This document shows positions 26,254 through 38,184 of a stretch of DNA of 64,000 nucleotides, piece after piece. The stretch is from Conidiobolus incongruus B7586 (taxonomy: Eukaryota > Entomophthoromycota > Entomophthoromycetes > Entomophthorales > Conidiobolaceae), in assembly GCA_000697335.1 (NCBI GenBank), contig JNEM01011165.1, forward strand, positions 1 through 64,000, read 5' to 3'. The notes beneath the pieces are model-generated. The model did not search any database and was not told the DNA's origin. It worked only from the letters and a program-made list of their open reading frames with translations. Made by a program: the position numbers and the translations under genes. How positions within the stretch are numbered: position 1 is the stretch's first letter; each line of letters opens with the position of its first letter.

Positions 26254-26895
26254 ATGAAATTAATTAACCATATTTTTCAAATTGTAGCTTTGGCCACTGT
26301 TGTTCTGGGTCATATGGAAATCCAAAGCCCTCCTCCCCGTAAATCCCAATACAGCAAGTACTACCAGCAGATTGGTGACGTTGACTGGGACTTGAACGCT
26401 CCTTTGGGCAACGAGTTCGGATATGACTACCCTTATCCCTGCCGTGGTGCTAAACAGGGTCCACCTCAAGGTAATTACACTGCAGGATCCACCATCAACG
26501 TCAAATTCCTCAAAGTAGAATCTTCCAATATCCATGATGGAGGCCATTGCCAATTTGGTATCTCTTATGACAATGGTAAAACCGTAGCAGTATTAAGTAC
26601 AGTGATCAGGAGATGCTTTCTCGATGGTCTTACCTTCCCTGTTACCATTCCCGCTGGAGCTGCTCCAAGTGACAAAGCAGTACTTGTTTGGACTTGGATT
26701 AATGCTGTAGGCAATCGTGAATACTATTCAAACTGTGTAGATATCAAGATAACTGGCGGTAATCCTAGCGGAAGTATCACAGGTCCCGAGTTGTTGATTG
26801 GCAATCTTCCAGGATACCCTAGATTCCCCGAGTTTTATGAAGGAGATCGTAGAGAGCTCTTCGATAAGAGACCTACTATTACAATTAAACCATGA
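26254..26895 (+). CDS. Secreted AA11-like lytic polysaccharide monooxygenase, copy 1
   Basis: A single exon of 213 residues from the chosen start at 26254. A 19-residue signal peptide (MKLINHIFQIVALATVVLG) ends just before HMEIQSPPPRKS, placing a histidine at the mature N-terminus as the copper His-brace requires. Using the upstream ATG at 26176 would bury that arrangement. Downstream, NIHDGGHCQFGISYDNGKTV offers the second histidine and a conserved Cys. FPVTIPAGAAPSDKAVLVW, WINAVGNREYYSNCVDI (axial Tyr, Cys) and a short tail complete a one-domain enzyme. The wording resembles fungal AA11 chitin-active LPMOs and LPMO-like proteins. Substrate is inferred, not shown. It is the first of three tandem copies and shares identical nucleotide tracts with copy 2. 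Confidence 0.78.
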   Translation: MKLINHIFQIVALATVVLGHMEIQSPPPRKSQYSKYYQQIGDVDWDLNAPLGNEFGYDYPYPCRGAKQGPPQGNYTAGSTINVKFLKVESSNIHDGGHCQFGISYDNGKTVAVLSTVIRRCFLDGLTFPVTIPAGAAPSDKAVLVWTWINAVGNREYYSNCVDIKITGGNPSGSITGPELLIGNLPGYPRFPEFYEGDRRELFDKRPTITIKP

Positions 26896-27746
26896 ATAGG
26901 TACAATATTGATTTCAAAATAATAGTAATAAATATTATTTAAATATGTATAATTTGAAATTAATTAATTAACAGCATATTTTAATGTCATATTATCGAAA
27001 TAATATCTATATTATTATTTCGCTTATAAGTTTTACCATTTAGCCGATATCATTCTACTTTAACCATGGATATTTTTTGACAACTCCATCTATATACAAT
27101 TATATAACAATCATAACTATTATTATATTGTGATTTCGAATGACTTGTGAAAAGGATCCAATCAATGAATTAATAGTAATTTAATAAATAAAATATTTAA
27201 TAATCGCTGATTGTTTAGATTAAAATTTTAATTTACTTTAATGAATTTGAAAGATAAGTTATTTTTATAATACTATTTGTTACAGCTTTTATCGAGGAAT
27301 TTTGGACAATTCTGCCTAAAAATATGCACTATTAAAAATATAAATCAAGATATCGAATTCTTTTCAAACTTATGGTGAAGAATAATGGAACAATTGATTA
27401 AAAGTAGTATTTTTCCTTAAATGAAAATTTATTAATACTCAAAAACACAATCATTGAATCATGTTATTTAATAACATATTTATTCATATTATTATATTAA
27501 AAAATTTGTTATTATGATAATCATTATTTAACATTTTGATTTTAAAATAAGATGAAATAATTGAAATTTATCTTGAGCAAATTGATTCGACAAAGTTTCC
27601 CTAACTATTTGATAAATTGAGTATAAAATTAGATTGAATTAATATTAATTAAATAGATGGTGACTTGTTATCGTGGATCAGCAATATAAGTTAAATACGC
27701 TCAATATCACTTTGTGTTAAGTTAAATTAATTTAAAATTTAATATT
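26896..27746. other. Spacer between LPMO-like copies 1 and 2
   Basis: About 850 bp, AT-rich, without open frames. Sequence near the copy 2 start resembles that near the third copy, see copy 3. Confidence 0.4.
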
Positions 27747-28388
27747 ATGAGAGTTTTTAGCTATTTGTGCTCAGTTACTGTTTTGGTTTCCTTCGCCATG
27801 GCCCATATGGAGATTCAGAATCCTCCTCCACGCAAGTCCCAATATAGCAAATATTATCAGCAGATTGATGACATCGACTGGGATCTTAACACTCCATTAG
27901 GTGACGAAACTGGTTACAATTATCCTTATCCCTGCCGTGGCGCTCCTCAGGGTCCACCTCAAGGTAATTACACTGCAGGATCCACCATCAACGTCAAATT
28001 CCTCAAAGTAGAATCTTCCAATATCCATGATGGAGGCCATTGCCAATTTGGTATCTCTTATGACAATGGTAAAACCGTAGCAGTATTAAGTACAGTGATC
28101 AGGAGATGCTTTCTCGATGGTCTTACCTTCCCTGTTACCATTCCCGCTGGAGCTGCTCCAAGTGACAAAGCAGTATTAGTATGGGCTTGGATCAATGCTG
28201 TAGGCAATCGTGAGTACTATTCAAACTGTGTAGATATTAAGATAACTGGCGGTAATCCTAGCGGAAGTATCACAGGTCCCGAGTTGTTGATTGGCAATCT
28301 TCCAGGATACCCTAGATTCCCCGAGTTTTATGAAGGAGATCGTAGAGAGCTCTTCGATAAGAGGCCTATTATAACTATCAAACCATGA
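27747..28388 (+). CDS. Secreted AA11-like lytic polysaccharide monooxygenase, copy 2
   Basis: A single exon of 213 residues, the same length as copy 1. The signal peptide MRVFSYLCSVTVLVSFAMA is followed by HMEIQNPPPRKS, again leaving His at position 1 of the mature protein. The remaining motifs match copy 1 (IHDGGHCQFGISYDNGKTV, WINAVGNREYYSNCVDI). The signal peptide and first 60 residues differ from copy 1 at protein and silent sites, while 228 bases in the middle (27948-28175) are identical to copy 1, pointing to gene conversion. Signal-peptide wording is shared with the pseudogene copy 3, so copies 2 and 3 are the closer pair at the 5' end. Same functional caveats as copy 1. Confidence 0.78.
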   Translation: MRVFSYLCSVTVLVSFAMAHMEIQNPPPRKSQYSKYYQQIDDIDWDLNTPLGDETGYNYPYPCRGAPQGPPQGNYTAGSTINVKFLKVESSNIHDGGHCQFGISYDNGKTVAVLSTVIRRCFLDGLTFPVTIPAGAAPSDKAVLVWAWINAVGNREYYSNCVDIKITGGNPSGSITGPELLIGNLPGYPRFPEFYEGDRRELFDKRPIITIKP

Positions 28389-28939
28389 ATCAATGAAATT
28401 TATTGATTTGAAATCACATAAACTATTTAAAAACTCTATTTACTCGAGATTTAATAATTGAAATATATTGTATTAATATGATAGTTTAAAATAAATTTAT
28501 TAACAAATAGCTATGATAATATTCATATTATATTATCAATATATGATTCCATCTACAAATTATCCAATTTCATGAATTTTGAAATCAACCATTTTAAAAA
28601 TTTAGATTAAATACAATGATTTCTTAATAATACCTTATAAATATACCGAATATGGTAAAATTCAATTTCACATAATTAAAATTGTAAAGTATTTCAATAA
28701 TCATTTAATAAATCGAATATTTAATTTTATTAAATTTGTTTATTAAATTTTTAATTAAAGTTAATGAATTTCATTTCCCTTGAATTATATAATTTGATCC
28801 AAAGTGTATATTACTATCAAATTGCATTGAATTTATGACTGCTCTTTAAACTCCTGATAGGATATCGTGGCACTATCATTCGTTTTAATAAGTTATACAT
28901 CTCTTTATGTTAAATCAATTTAATTAAAAATTTACCATT
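28389..28939. other. Spacer between LPMO-like copy 2 and the pseudogene
   Basis: AT-rich. The last 40 bases before the pseudogene start are similar to those before copy 2, so the duplicated unit probably included promoter-proximal sequence. Confidence 0.4.
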
Positions 28940-29580
28940 ATGAGAGTTTTTAGCTATTTATGCTCAGTCACTGTTTTGGTTTCCTTCGCTATGGCCCATA
29001 TGGAAATTCAAAGTCTTCCTCCTCGTTAATCCCAGTATAGCAAGTACTATCAACAGACCAATAATGTCGATGGGGATCTTTACGCTCGATTGGGCAATGA
29101 ATTTGGCTGCGGTTATCCTTATCCATGTCATGATGCAAAGCAGGGTCCACCTCAAGGTAATTACACGATGGATTAACTATCAATGTTGAATTCCTAAATG
29201 TGGTTTCATGAAATATACACGATGGAGACCATTAGTAATTTGGTATCTTTTACGATAATAGTAAAACTGTAGCTGTTTTGAATACGATTATCAGAAAGTG
29301 TTTCCTTGATGGCCTCAAGTTCTCAGTAACTATTCCCGCTGATGCTCCTCCAACTGATAAAGCAGCATTGGTATGGTCTTGGATCAATGCTGTAGGAAAT
29401 CGTGAACACTACTCCAACTGTTTAGATATCAAGATCACAGGTGACAGTCCCAATGGAGGAATAACAGGTCCTCAACTGTCAATTGGAAATCTTGCAAGAT
29501 ATCCCAGATCTTCAGGATTTCATCAATGAGATTGTAGAGAGCTATTTGATCAGAGAAACGTTATCACTGTTAAGCCATAA
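28940..29580 (+). pseudogene. Third LPMO-like copy, pseudogene
   Basis: Begins with ATG and nearly the same signal peptide as copy 2 (MRVFSYLCSVTVLVSFAMA), then HMEIQSLPPR. An early stop replaces the next codon near 29026, and a small deletion after the NYT site (near 29167) shifts the frame. The 3' half remains readable (29278-29529: IRKCFLDGLKFSVTIPADAP, WINAVGNREHYSNCLDIKITG), with a further stop near 29527. The Tyr of NREYY has become His. Divergence from copies 1 and 2 is spread along the length, so it has not been converted recently. A decayed tandem duplicate is the plain explanation. Confidence 0.88.
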
Positions 29581-29920
29581 TTGGAGCAGTTTGACTAGTT
29601 CGAATAACATTTAAAAAAGTATTACAAAAACTATTTTATCAATAAATTGAATTTTAATATAAACAAAAAATTTATTATACAATCTATTTTTTCAAACTCT
29701 AATGTAAAATTCATATTATTCAAGTTCATTAATTATTATACAGGAACGAGATTACTTTAAAATTTAATTGAATATATAAAGTTTATATTTCTGAAATCAA
29801 ATTTTAATTACAAAACGAAATATAAAATAGTTATTATAAAATATATGAAGATGATAAAAATAATTAGAATATTTTTGAAAGAATCTATTAATGAAAGACA
29901 TATGGATCCAAATAAAAAAA
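29581..29920. other. Intergenic spacer
   Basis: AT-rich DNA between the LPMO-like pseudogene and tRNA-Asp; no feature seen. Confidence 0.4.
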
Positions 29921-29992
29921 CTCTCCGACTGGGAATTGAACCCAGGTCACCCGCGTGACAGGCGGGTATACTCACCACTATACTATCGAAGA
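29921..29992 (-). tRNA. tRNA-Asp (anticodon GTC), copy 1
   Basis: Minus-strand cloverleaf of 72 nt. Acceptor TCTTCGA/TCGGAGA, D arm TAGTATAGTGGTGAGTA (A box), anticodon stem CCCGC/GCGGG around loop CTGTCAC (anticodon GTC), T arm GGGTTCAATTCCC. No intron. Followed on the minus strand by a run of seven Ts. It is base-for-base identical to the plus-strand copy at 48312-48383. Confidence 0.96.
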
Positions 29993-30851
29993 CTAATCAG
30001 CAACTCACTTGATTTAATATTGTTAAGTTTTTTAATACAATATTTTGTACTATTCCAAATTCCTGATTATAATTCTTTCTATTTTCCAATCCGCATATAC
30101 ATACTTTCCTCTTAATTTTTTTTTCAAATTTTGCACTTTAAATTTACTCTCTTTATTTTATTATATTTAATTTTTATATTTTATATCTTAATCTATGTAA
30201 AAACATATTTTTATTACACGTTAAAAATGGCTATTTTTCTTTTCTATAATATTTTACATTTTTAACACATTCTTGATTTAATCAAACTCAATAATATAGC
30301 AACTGATTAAAAAATTCAGAGAATTATGATGATAATCAATATAATTCAATATAATAAATTATATTCCAATTTTTTCCAATTTAAATCATAAAATCAGAAT
30401 CATAAAACTTATTTTCACTAAATTTATTGTAAAGCTTCAATGTGCGAATATATAACCTCAGTTCAATATTTTAGAAAAAAATATAATTAAATAAATTTTC
30501 AGAAGAAAATTACAAGTAAATATCAAAATTATATCGAACATCGCGAATACATAATTTAATTTAATTATTCTGTTATCTTACTATTTTTAAAGCTAAATAT
30601 TAATTAATATTATGCAAGCAATCAAATAACATAATCATTTAAACTGGAAAAAAACTTTCCAAACAAAATGTAAATTTTAAGAATTTGAAAAAATCAACAA
30701 GATGCCACAAACATTGATATTACCTGTCATAAATAAATTAAATTCGCCATTAGGCAATACATCCGTATTAGGTTAATTGAAAACCAATATAAATACTCTT
30801 TCTTTCAAACTCATAAGTAACTATTTGCAAATATCTCAATATATACACATT
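29993..30851. other. Intergenic spacer
   Basis: AT-rich DNA upstream of a small secreted protein gene. No coding or RNA feature apart from an upstream in-frame ATG at 30777, judged less likely than 30852. Confidence 0.4.
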
Positions 30852-31208
30852 ATGAAATTATCTGTTGCTTATATTATTAGTGGTTTGACACTTGTTCAAG
30901 TTTCTCAGGGTACTCCAGTTCTAGAAAAAAGACTGTTTGCAGGCGGTAACGGTCCAAATATCCAATTCCCAGAATCATTTGGTAAAACTGGTGGCGCTTG
31001 GTTCGCTAATCCTTTCCAAGTGTTCATGAATATGCTCCAAGGCAAGAACATCGGTAAATCAATTGAGGATAGTGCTCAATTTGTTCAATTCCCTGGTCCA
31101 GGCCTTCCATCACCACAAATGAACATGAATCAAGCTCAAGATAGTGGAAATAGTCAACCACAACAAAATACTCAAGGCGGAGGTGATAGTGGAGGCCATC
31201 AACATTGA
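30852..31208 (+). CDS. Small secreted protein with Kex2-like site, PNIQFP family member 1
   Basis: A single exon of 118 residues from the ATG at 30852. The signal peptide MKLSVAYIISGLTLVQVSQG is followed by TPVLEKR, a dibasic Kex2-type processing site, and then the mature part. This starts LFAGGNGPNIQFPESFGKTG and continues GGAWFANPFQVFMNMLQG. The C-terminus is low-complexity Gln/Asn/Gly/His. An ATG at 30777 in the same frame would add 25 residues and hide the signal peptide, so I reject it. A paralogue lies at 33429. No cysteines, so not a classical disulphide effector. Function unknown. Confidence 0.72.
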   Translation: MKLSVAYIISGLTLVQVSQGTPVLEKRLFAGGNGPNIQFPESFGKTGGAWFANPFQVFMNMLQGKNIGKSIEDSAQFVQFPGPGLPSPQMNMNQAQDSGNSQPQQNTQGGGDSGGHQH

Positions 31209-33428
31209 AGTTTTCAATTTTTGTAATAAATATTGTACTAAATTATTAATAGGATACAAAACACCTTCATTAAAATAATTTATCATTAAACCTCATCAAA
31301 ATACTTTTGTCAATAACTTAAAAATTATTCAATTAAAACCTTAAAATTGATATAAAAGAAAAAATATATATATTGATATAATTATATTCACTATTTAGAT
31401 AATAATAATAAATATAATTTTAAATACTTCAATATTAAATAATATAAAATTTTGATACTTTAACTCCATATATTAAACATTATTGATTTAGTTTAATATA
31501 ATGCAAAAAGTTGTTTATATTATAAAATACATTTAGAAACTAATGTTCAATTCAGATTTAGTAACATATTTTGAAAATTTTACAAATAGATAACAAACGA
31601 ATTTGATAAAGATTATAATTTGGTTTTGAATGTATAATTATTTTGGATAATTAATATAGTATTTGTATAGTTTAATAGTAGAGATCGTTGAATATTATTT
31701 AACATAAATATATAGTCATCATAATAATATATTCAAAATATAGTCCATATATACTGATTGGAAATATATAATATTAAAGTTTATCATTTTCAGTGAATAA
31801 TGAAAATTCTCAATTTTCAATTTTCAACTTTAAAATTTTTTCAACGATTTTTACTATTTAAATATATTTTTTATAAAAATATTTTTATGAATTAATGAGT
31901 TATAAAAATAAATTTATTCAAATAGCTGAATTGTTTATAAACAAGTTGAAAGTATTGTTATAATATTTTAATAATAATCAATTTATTATCCAAATAGAGA
32001 AATTTTAGATTATAATTAATTATATCAAGAAAATAAGCAATTTTTTTTCAAATATGTTGTGATTAGTTTAATTTATTTAATAATAACACAAGGTTGGGTC
32101 GATATAATTTCAATAATTAATATTTATTAAAATAAGATCCAAGATTTAACCTAATTTTATATATTAGATTAAAGCACTGTTCAAACCTTAGACAATGACA
32201 CTACAATGTAAATAATCATCATGTATTTAAACTTGTTTACGTTCTAATACGATTATAATTTTTTATAATAATATTTTAAATTTCTATTTCAGTTTAATGT
32301 ATTCATATTTATATAATCCTACTTACAATATTGCTTGTACTTAGTAAATTTACATAAATAATATTTTAACCAATTATTAATTGATTAGCTATTTTAGTGA
32401 TTTATTATGAATAATTTTAATACTTTTTCTGATCAATAACATATTTTATAAATTTGATGTTTAAATAACAAGTAATAGCAATTGTCAGTTTCTTTAACCG
32501 GTTTTATTTTCCTGTTGAGCTATATACAAACCTTTGCATCATTTTAAAAATAGCTTAATTATTAAGTCTCAGACTAATAGGGTAATATTATGAAATAATA
32601 TTTTCTCAAAGAAAAATATCAATATTCATTCCATAGATTCGAGTATTTAAATTTAAAATTTCTTGGAATTATTAAAGATTTATATATTTTTAATATATGT
32701 GTAGAGGTAATTTATTTGTCAAAAAATGTTTACTTGATGGATGTATTCAGGATTCAAATAGTTTTGTATATATTCATGAAGTTAAGAACACTTCTTTGAA
32801 TACCTTGAACAACGTTTAAGTTGACTCTTTTTCAAAGCGCGAGTTGATCGTATTTGTATTCAAATATCGGGTTGATTTACAATCTGAACTTTTCATTTTT
32901 TATGATTTAAATTACTTGAAAAGTTTTATATAAACAATTTAATTTGAATACTATATTCAAATAAAGGAAAGAAATGGTCACTACTAAATAATAACTAGAG
33001 AATCCATTTATATTCTAATCAATATATTAATTATTACAAATCACTTTATTTAAAATAATGTACTAACTTTGATATTTCGATAATAATAAGATTTTTAAAT
33101 ATACAAATATCTCAATATTTGATGATTTTTATAAATCTGAATACGCCACCGATCATTGTATGAAAAATCCAAGAATTTCATCTACCCGAATATTCCAATT
33201 CATCACGTTAACGCCTCTATATAATTTTGAACAAATTAAAGATTCTAAAATATTGATAATGTTAGTGTAACATGTCAATTCAATATCAAGCACTTACATA
33301 ATCAACTGGATTCATTTAGTTCATTGGCAACTATTGGCAATTATTAATAAATTACCAGAATATATAAAGAGATAAAGGTCTCTGTAATCTCACTAAATTT
33401 TTATATTTCTTATTCATTACTAGCAGAT
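31209..33428. other. 2.2-kb spacer between the two PNIQFP-family genes
   Basis: AT-rich, no convincing frame. A slightly more GC-rich patch near 32750-32880 has no continuous frame. Confidence 0.4.
33361..33368 (+). promoter_or_regulatory. Candidate TATA box of the second PNIQFP-family gene
   Basis: TATATAAA lies 61-68 bases before the ATG at 33429 and is followed by a less AT-rich leader (GAGATAAAGGTCTCTG). Position and sequence fit a TATA box, though AT-rich background makes chance matches common. Confidence 0.35.
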
Positions 33429-33722
33429 ATGAAATTAGAAATTCTACAATTAATAGCACTCAGTGCACTGCCCAATCAATATTTATCCTCACCTGTAGAT
33501 CTAGAAAGACGATTAATTAGCCCAAATATTCAATTCCCATCCCAAATGGGAACTGGAACATTTAAACCTGGTGATACCGTAGGAGGAGGTTTCTTCTTCA
33601 ATCCCTTCGCTGCATTAAACCCTGGAGGTGGAGGTCTCTTTGGGGATGTTTTCAATTTCTATAGATTTACTAGAGGTGAAAACGGTGGAGTAGATGTGAA
33701 TAAAGTTAATGGTAGTGGTTAA
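33429..33722 (+). CDS. Small secreted protein, PNIQFP family member 2
   Basis: A single exon of 97 residues. A hydrophobic N-terminus (MKLEILQLIALSALPNQYLS) serves as a likely, somewhat weak signal peptide. SPVDLERR follows, placed like the LEKR of the 30852 gene. The mature part begins LISPNIQFPSQMGTGTFKPG and continues to GGGFFFNPFAALNPGGGGLF. The shared order PV.LE[KR]R-L...PNIQFP...G-G..F.NPF shows the two are paralogues despite very different lengths and tails. Gly-rich and Phe-rich, no cysteine. Function unknown. Confidence 0.7.
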   Translation: MKLEILQLIALSALPNQYLSSPVDLERRLISPNIQFPSQMGTGTFKPGDTVGGGFFFNPFAALNPGGGGLFGDVFNFYRFTRGENGGVDVNKVNGSG

Positions 33723-36700
33723 ATTGATATGAATAATCTTAATGAAATAAATATTGAATATCAAATGTAATTGTCTTTTGAGTTTGTATATATTATGAAT
33801 TAGAGCAAATAATGTATTAATGTAAATCACATGATTTTAATTAAACCCTCTAGTTTTCAAAATAATTTTATTCAGTTATGCTCTATATGAAACTAATAAA
33901 ATGAAAATTTAAATCTTTATATAATATATTATATTCTTGATAAATATTCATTATTATTAAAATATTAGAGTAAAAGTTTAAATAAACTTAAATATATATA
34001 ACTCAACGTTCAAAATATACTTTAATATTTTATATTTACTATTCAATTAACTTGGTTCCAATTTGTTAATCATAAATGGATCATATTTGTAGAAATAAAT
34101 TCGAAGCAAATATTATTGCAATGATATTATTATATTGTGATATAAAATAGTAGTGACTTTACATTTGGAAATACGATATTAGTGTATTCAATAATGTTTT
34201 ACATATTAACAGAAAAGTAAGTTAGAAATTTAATTGTTTGAATAATTAGCCTTCAAATTAGTAACTTTTGGTGTTCCAAACTACTTTTTTGATGACATTT
34301 TGTATACTTTAATAATGTAAAAAAATTTGAATTTTCATTTCATCCTATAACTAAGATTATATAATTTGTATTATTGGAATTATATTATTTATTTTCTTTA
34401 GCTTTAAATTTTCTCAAGTTGTTTTTTAATAATAAAATTCATATGTGATTTGGACTAGTATTATTATAAAATTCTTTGTATATTTTTATATTTTCAAATA
34501 ATAATTGAAATACTATTGACCAAGCTCAACATTATCTTTTATGCAGATACCTATTTGAATCAGCAAACTATTAAAGAAGATTTATTATGGTTTGAGAGAT
34601 ATAAACCATACTATATTATGAATCAGTGTGATATGTTTAAAATATTTCTTCCTTGTTATAATTTGAATTATTGTTTGGTTTAATAATCAATGAATACAAT
34701 ATTGGGATACAGTGATATAATAATATCTGGGTAATCTGAATAGTGTTAATTTTATATGACTAATATTCATATGATAAAACAAAATATAAATATAATATTT
34801 GAATTTTCAAAACCTATTAAAATATATTTAGTGAAAATTATATTAATATTTAACGGTGGAATTGAGTTTGTCCGTTCAAAATTTTAATTATGCCGAAAAT
34901 AATATTGGCTGGAACCTTTTGGAGTTATTATAATTGAGCGAGAAAAATTACTGACCAGAGGTTAATAAAATTTTTATCAATTTTATAAAAATTCGGAGAA
35001 ATAGTTTATATCGGCTTCAATATCTTTATGAAATTAATAAACTTTCACACCATATTAATCAATTTAAAATATAATTAGTTTATATTGATTTTATATTTCA
35101 ATATTTATTTACTAATGTATTACATATTATTACAGTAGAGCCATCTATTTCTCAGTGATTTCTCAGAATTATTAAATCAACTTTCTACAACAATCCATTG
35201 TAAAGTTTTGTAACGTAGCGAATTTAAATGAATTGAAAAATTTAGATATTTTAAAATCAAGCTGTTATATTGGTATTTCTGAAACTATTATTATAATGTA
35301 GTCCAAATAAATTATAATTTTTTTAATCAAGATTACATATTAAAATAATTATAAAATTCTGAAATAAATAACAGGGATCTAAAATCAAAACAATGAATTT
35401 CATTTGAAAATAATAAAAAATAAATTGAGAATGTATTGTTATTAAGCTGTGAAATATGGAAATTAATTTTATTTGTAAAATCATGCTAGGTTATAATTGA
35501 AAAATATCATAACATCAAAAAGATTTCATTCCCAAAATTGAAAATAAAAAATATAGTAGTTTGAGTCAAAGTTCCACTATAAGTAATACACTTAAATTAG
35601 TAACTTGTAAACATTTGAAATGATTTTCTAGTTTAATGAACTTGATATTATACTATCAAAATACTAAAAATAGCCAATTCAGGAAATTTAAAAGTTATGA
35701 AAATACCCGAAAACTAAATGTTTGTTGTACCGAGTTCAAATTTTGAGTGAATTTTAATATCAAAAAATTTTGATAAATGGATATAATTTGAAAATTTGGA
35801 GTATTGCAACTTATTATTTATAATATATTAAAAATTTTTTTCATTTATCATAATCAATAAGAGATTGAATTGATATGTATTACATTGAATCAGAATAATA
35901 ATAAAATAATTATTTCCATGGTGAGTAAATTTATAGTTGTAAATCATTTCATATAACTTGATTGCTGATATTTATCAATTATATTTTCAGCTGAATATTA
36001 GTTATATTAAATTAGTACAGATCCTGTACTAATACAAATATTGACTTTTTTATCATCTTAAAGTTATATTTACCAATAAACTTGTGATTTTACGTTAAAA
36101 TTGGTTATTTAAACAATTCTATTATAAAGTTAATTATTTTTAAATTAATTCAAAATGTGATAAAATTCAACGTGTTTCATATGATAACTTAATTTATAAC
36201 ATTTTATATTCTTTTATTAATCAGTTTAATAGAACTTATAATATATTGATGATATCTGCCGAAAAATATATTTATATATATAGAATTGTAAATAATCATC
36301 TATTTATTACAATATATATCTCATTGTATTGTTGCATATTCCTTCAAAATTTCAAATTTTTAAAACAATGGTTCATTTTGAATATAATTTTTAAATGTAG
36401 TATAGTACGCTCCATTACATGAAAAATATTTCTTAAACTGGCAATACAATTCCTAATATAATATATTTTCAGGGATATTTTAAGGATCTGGGATTTATTA
36501 TTCTTGTTACAATAACATTAATATAATTTAAAAGCATATAACATTTTATTTTTATTTTTTAGTTTCAAAATAATTTGATAATTTTGTTGAAATTCAATCC
36601 AATGAATGGATTTGAATTATTGAAAAATTTAAATATTCGAAAGAAAATTATAATTATTTAATTAAATATAGTATTACTTAATTAAAAATTATATTATTGT

Positions 36701-37095
36701 TATTATTATTTTATTGCTTCGACATTCATTATATTGTTCTACATCTAAAAATGCTCTTAAACTATTATTACCCACATTCAGATTTTACAAGTCCACCAAA
36801 TCACTTTTAAATTTTCTCATTAATCCCATAATTAAGGGGCTCACCATACAAATGGTTCCAATCATAAATTTGCTGGATTTTACAATCAAAATTTACGTGA
36901 AATTCAATTTGACCTGATATTATCACTTCAATTGATTGTGATGGGTGGCTTGATAACCATCTTATCTTAGAGTATATAAGTATCCATGATATCAATGACT
37001 GGCACAAAGGATCACTAATTAAAAATATAAAAAACATTTTATAATAATTGAAATATTAAATATTAAGGTTGATAGTGTTAAATTGAATACAGTAA
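33723..37095. other. 3.4-kb AT-rich gene-free stretch
   Basis: No supported gene. Around 36714-36970 the sequence is richer in G and C and gives medium-length frames on both strands, but neither shows a family signature or splice pattern. The region 34850-34960 is similar in character. Both could be decayed coding sequence. Confidence 0.4.
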
Positions 37096-38184
37096 ATGAT
37101 AGTCAATAAAGTCGCTGATATTATCTATTCTCAGCTTACAACGGGTAAGTCATTAGCTGATTTCCATTTTACTCTTGGAGAGACGATATTATCAGGATAC
37201 TATCAAACCTTGACCATATGTGCCTCATACTTGGTTGTTATTTTCACGACGCAGTACTTGATGAGAGACCATAAACCTTTCAAGCTCAAGGCCGCTTTTC
37301 AAGCTCACAACTTGTTTCTCTCTGTCCTCTCTCTTGTCATGCTTGTTGGCTTCTTGGAAGAGGTTGTACCTATGTGGTGGTCCCATGGTCTTTACTACTG
37401 CGTCTGTAACCATAGTGCATTCACCAATAGACTATCATTCTGGCTATATTTGAATTACTTGACCAAATTTTATGAACTTGGAGATACTTTATTTTTAGTC
37501 TTAATGAAGAAAGAATTGAGTAAGTACTTTAATATTTATTCTGATTAGTAATTATAATATTGTCAAGTTCCTGAAAAATAATAGATTAGATTAATTATTT
37601 GTTCCAATAATTAATTATTCACATATTTAAATTCATTTTCTTATGGATGAATAATTTATTCGAGTTTTTTAACATTATTATATTATGTCATTGGATATTA
37701 TTATTTATATTGATAAATTTAGAATTCTTACACTGGTACCACCATGCTATGACAGCTATTTTATGTCAAATTGAACTTGAAGCAAATACTCCTATCGTAA
37801 GTTCTATTTTGCAATAATTAATCCAATTTACTAATTATTATCTAGTCATGGGTCGTTGTGAGTCTCAACCTTTTTGTTCATGTAGTCATGTATTACTATT
37901 ATTTCCTCGCTTCTCTTAACATTCGAGTATGGTGGAAAAAGTATATCACAGTATTGCAAATTACTCAATTTGTCATCGATATGGCATTTGTCATTCCTGC
38001 CAGTTATATGGTCATGAATCATCTCCACTTCCCATCTCTTCCCAGTATTGGTCACTGTCACGGAACCGCTTGGGCTGCTCTATTCGGATCCGGACTCCTA
38101 TTCTCATATTTAGTACTCTTTATCCAATTTTTTATTAACACTTACAATACTCCCAAAAAATCCAAAGAAACCAAATCCAATTAA
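37096..38184 (+). CDS. ELO-family very-long-chain fatty acid elongase
   Basis: Three exons (37096-37519, 37723-37796, 37846-38184) give 278 residues. This ER membrane enzyme condenses acyl-CoA with malonyl-CoA in fatty-acid elongation. Signatures: LTKFYELGDTLFLVLMKKEL, then FLHWYHHAMTAIL carrying the HxxHH catalytic box (split from the preceding exon by the first intron), then WVVVSLNLFVHVVMYYYYFL, typical of the family. Further helices include ITQFVIDMAFVIPASYMV, and a basic tail (PKKSKETKSN) may act as an ER-retrieval signal. The first intron is about 200 nt, three to four times longer than most here. Substrate chain length cannot be read from the sequence. Confidence 0.92.

Noticed and set aside
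29891-30115. 74-codon plus-strand frame
   Set aside because: Overlaps tRNA-Asp on the opposite strand; the apparently good codons are the tRNA read as protein.
36714-37037. Medium-length frames on both strands before the elongase gene
   Set aside because: No motif, no splice support and mutually overlapping; noted only as possible decayed sequence.
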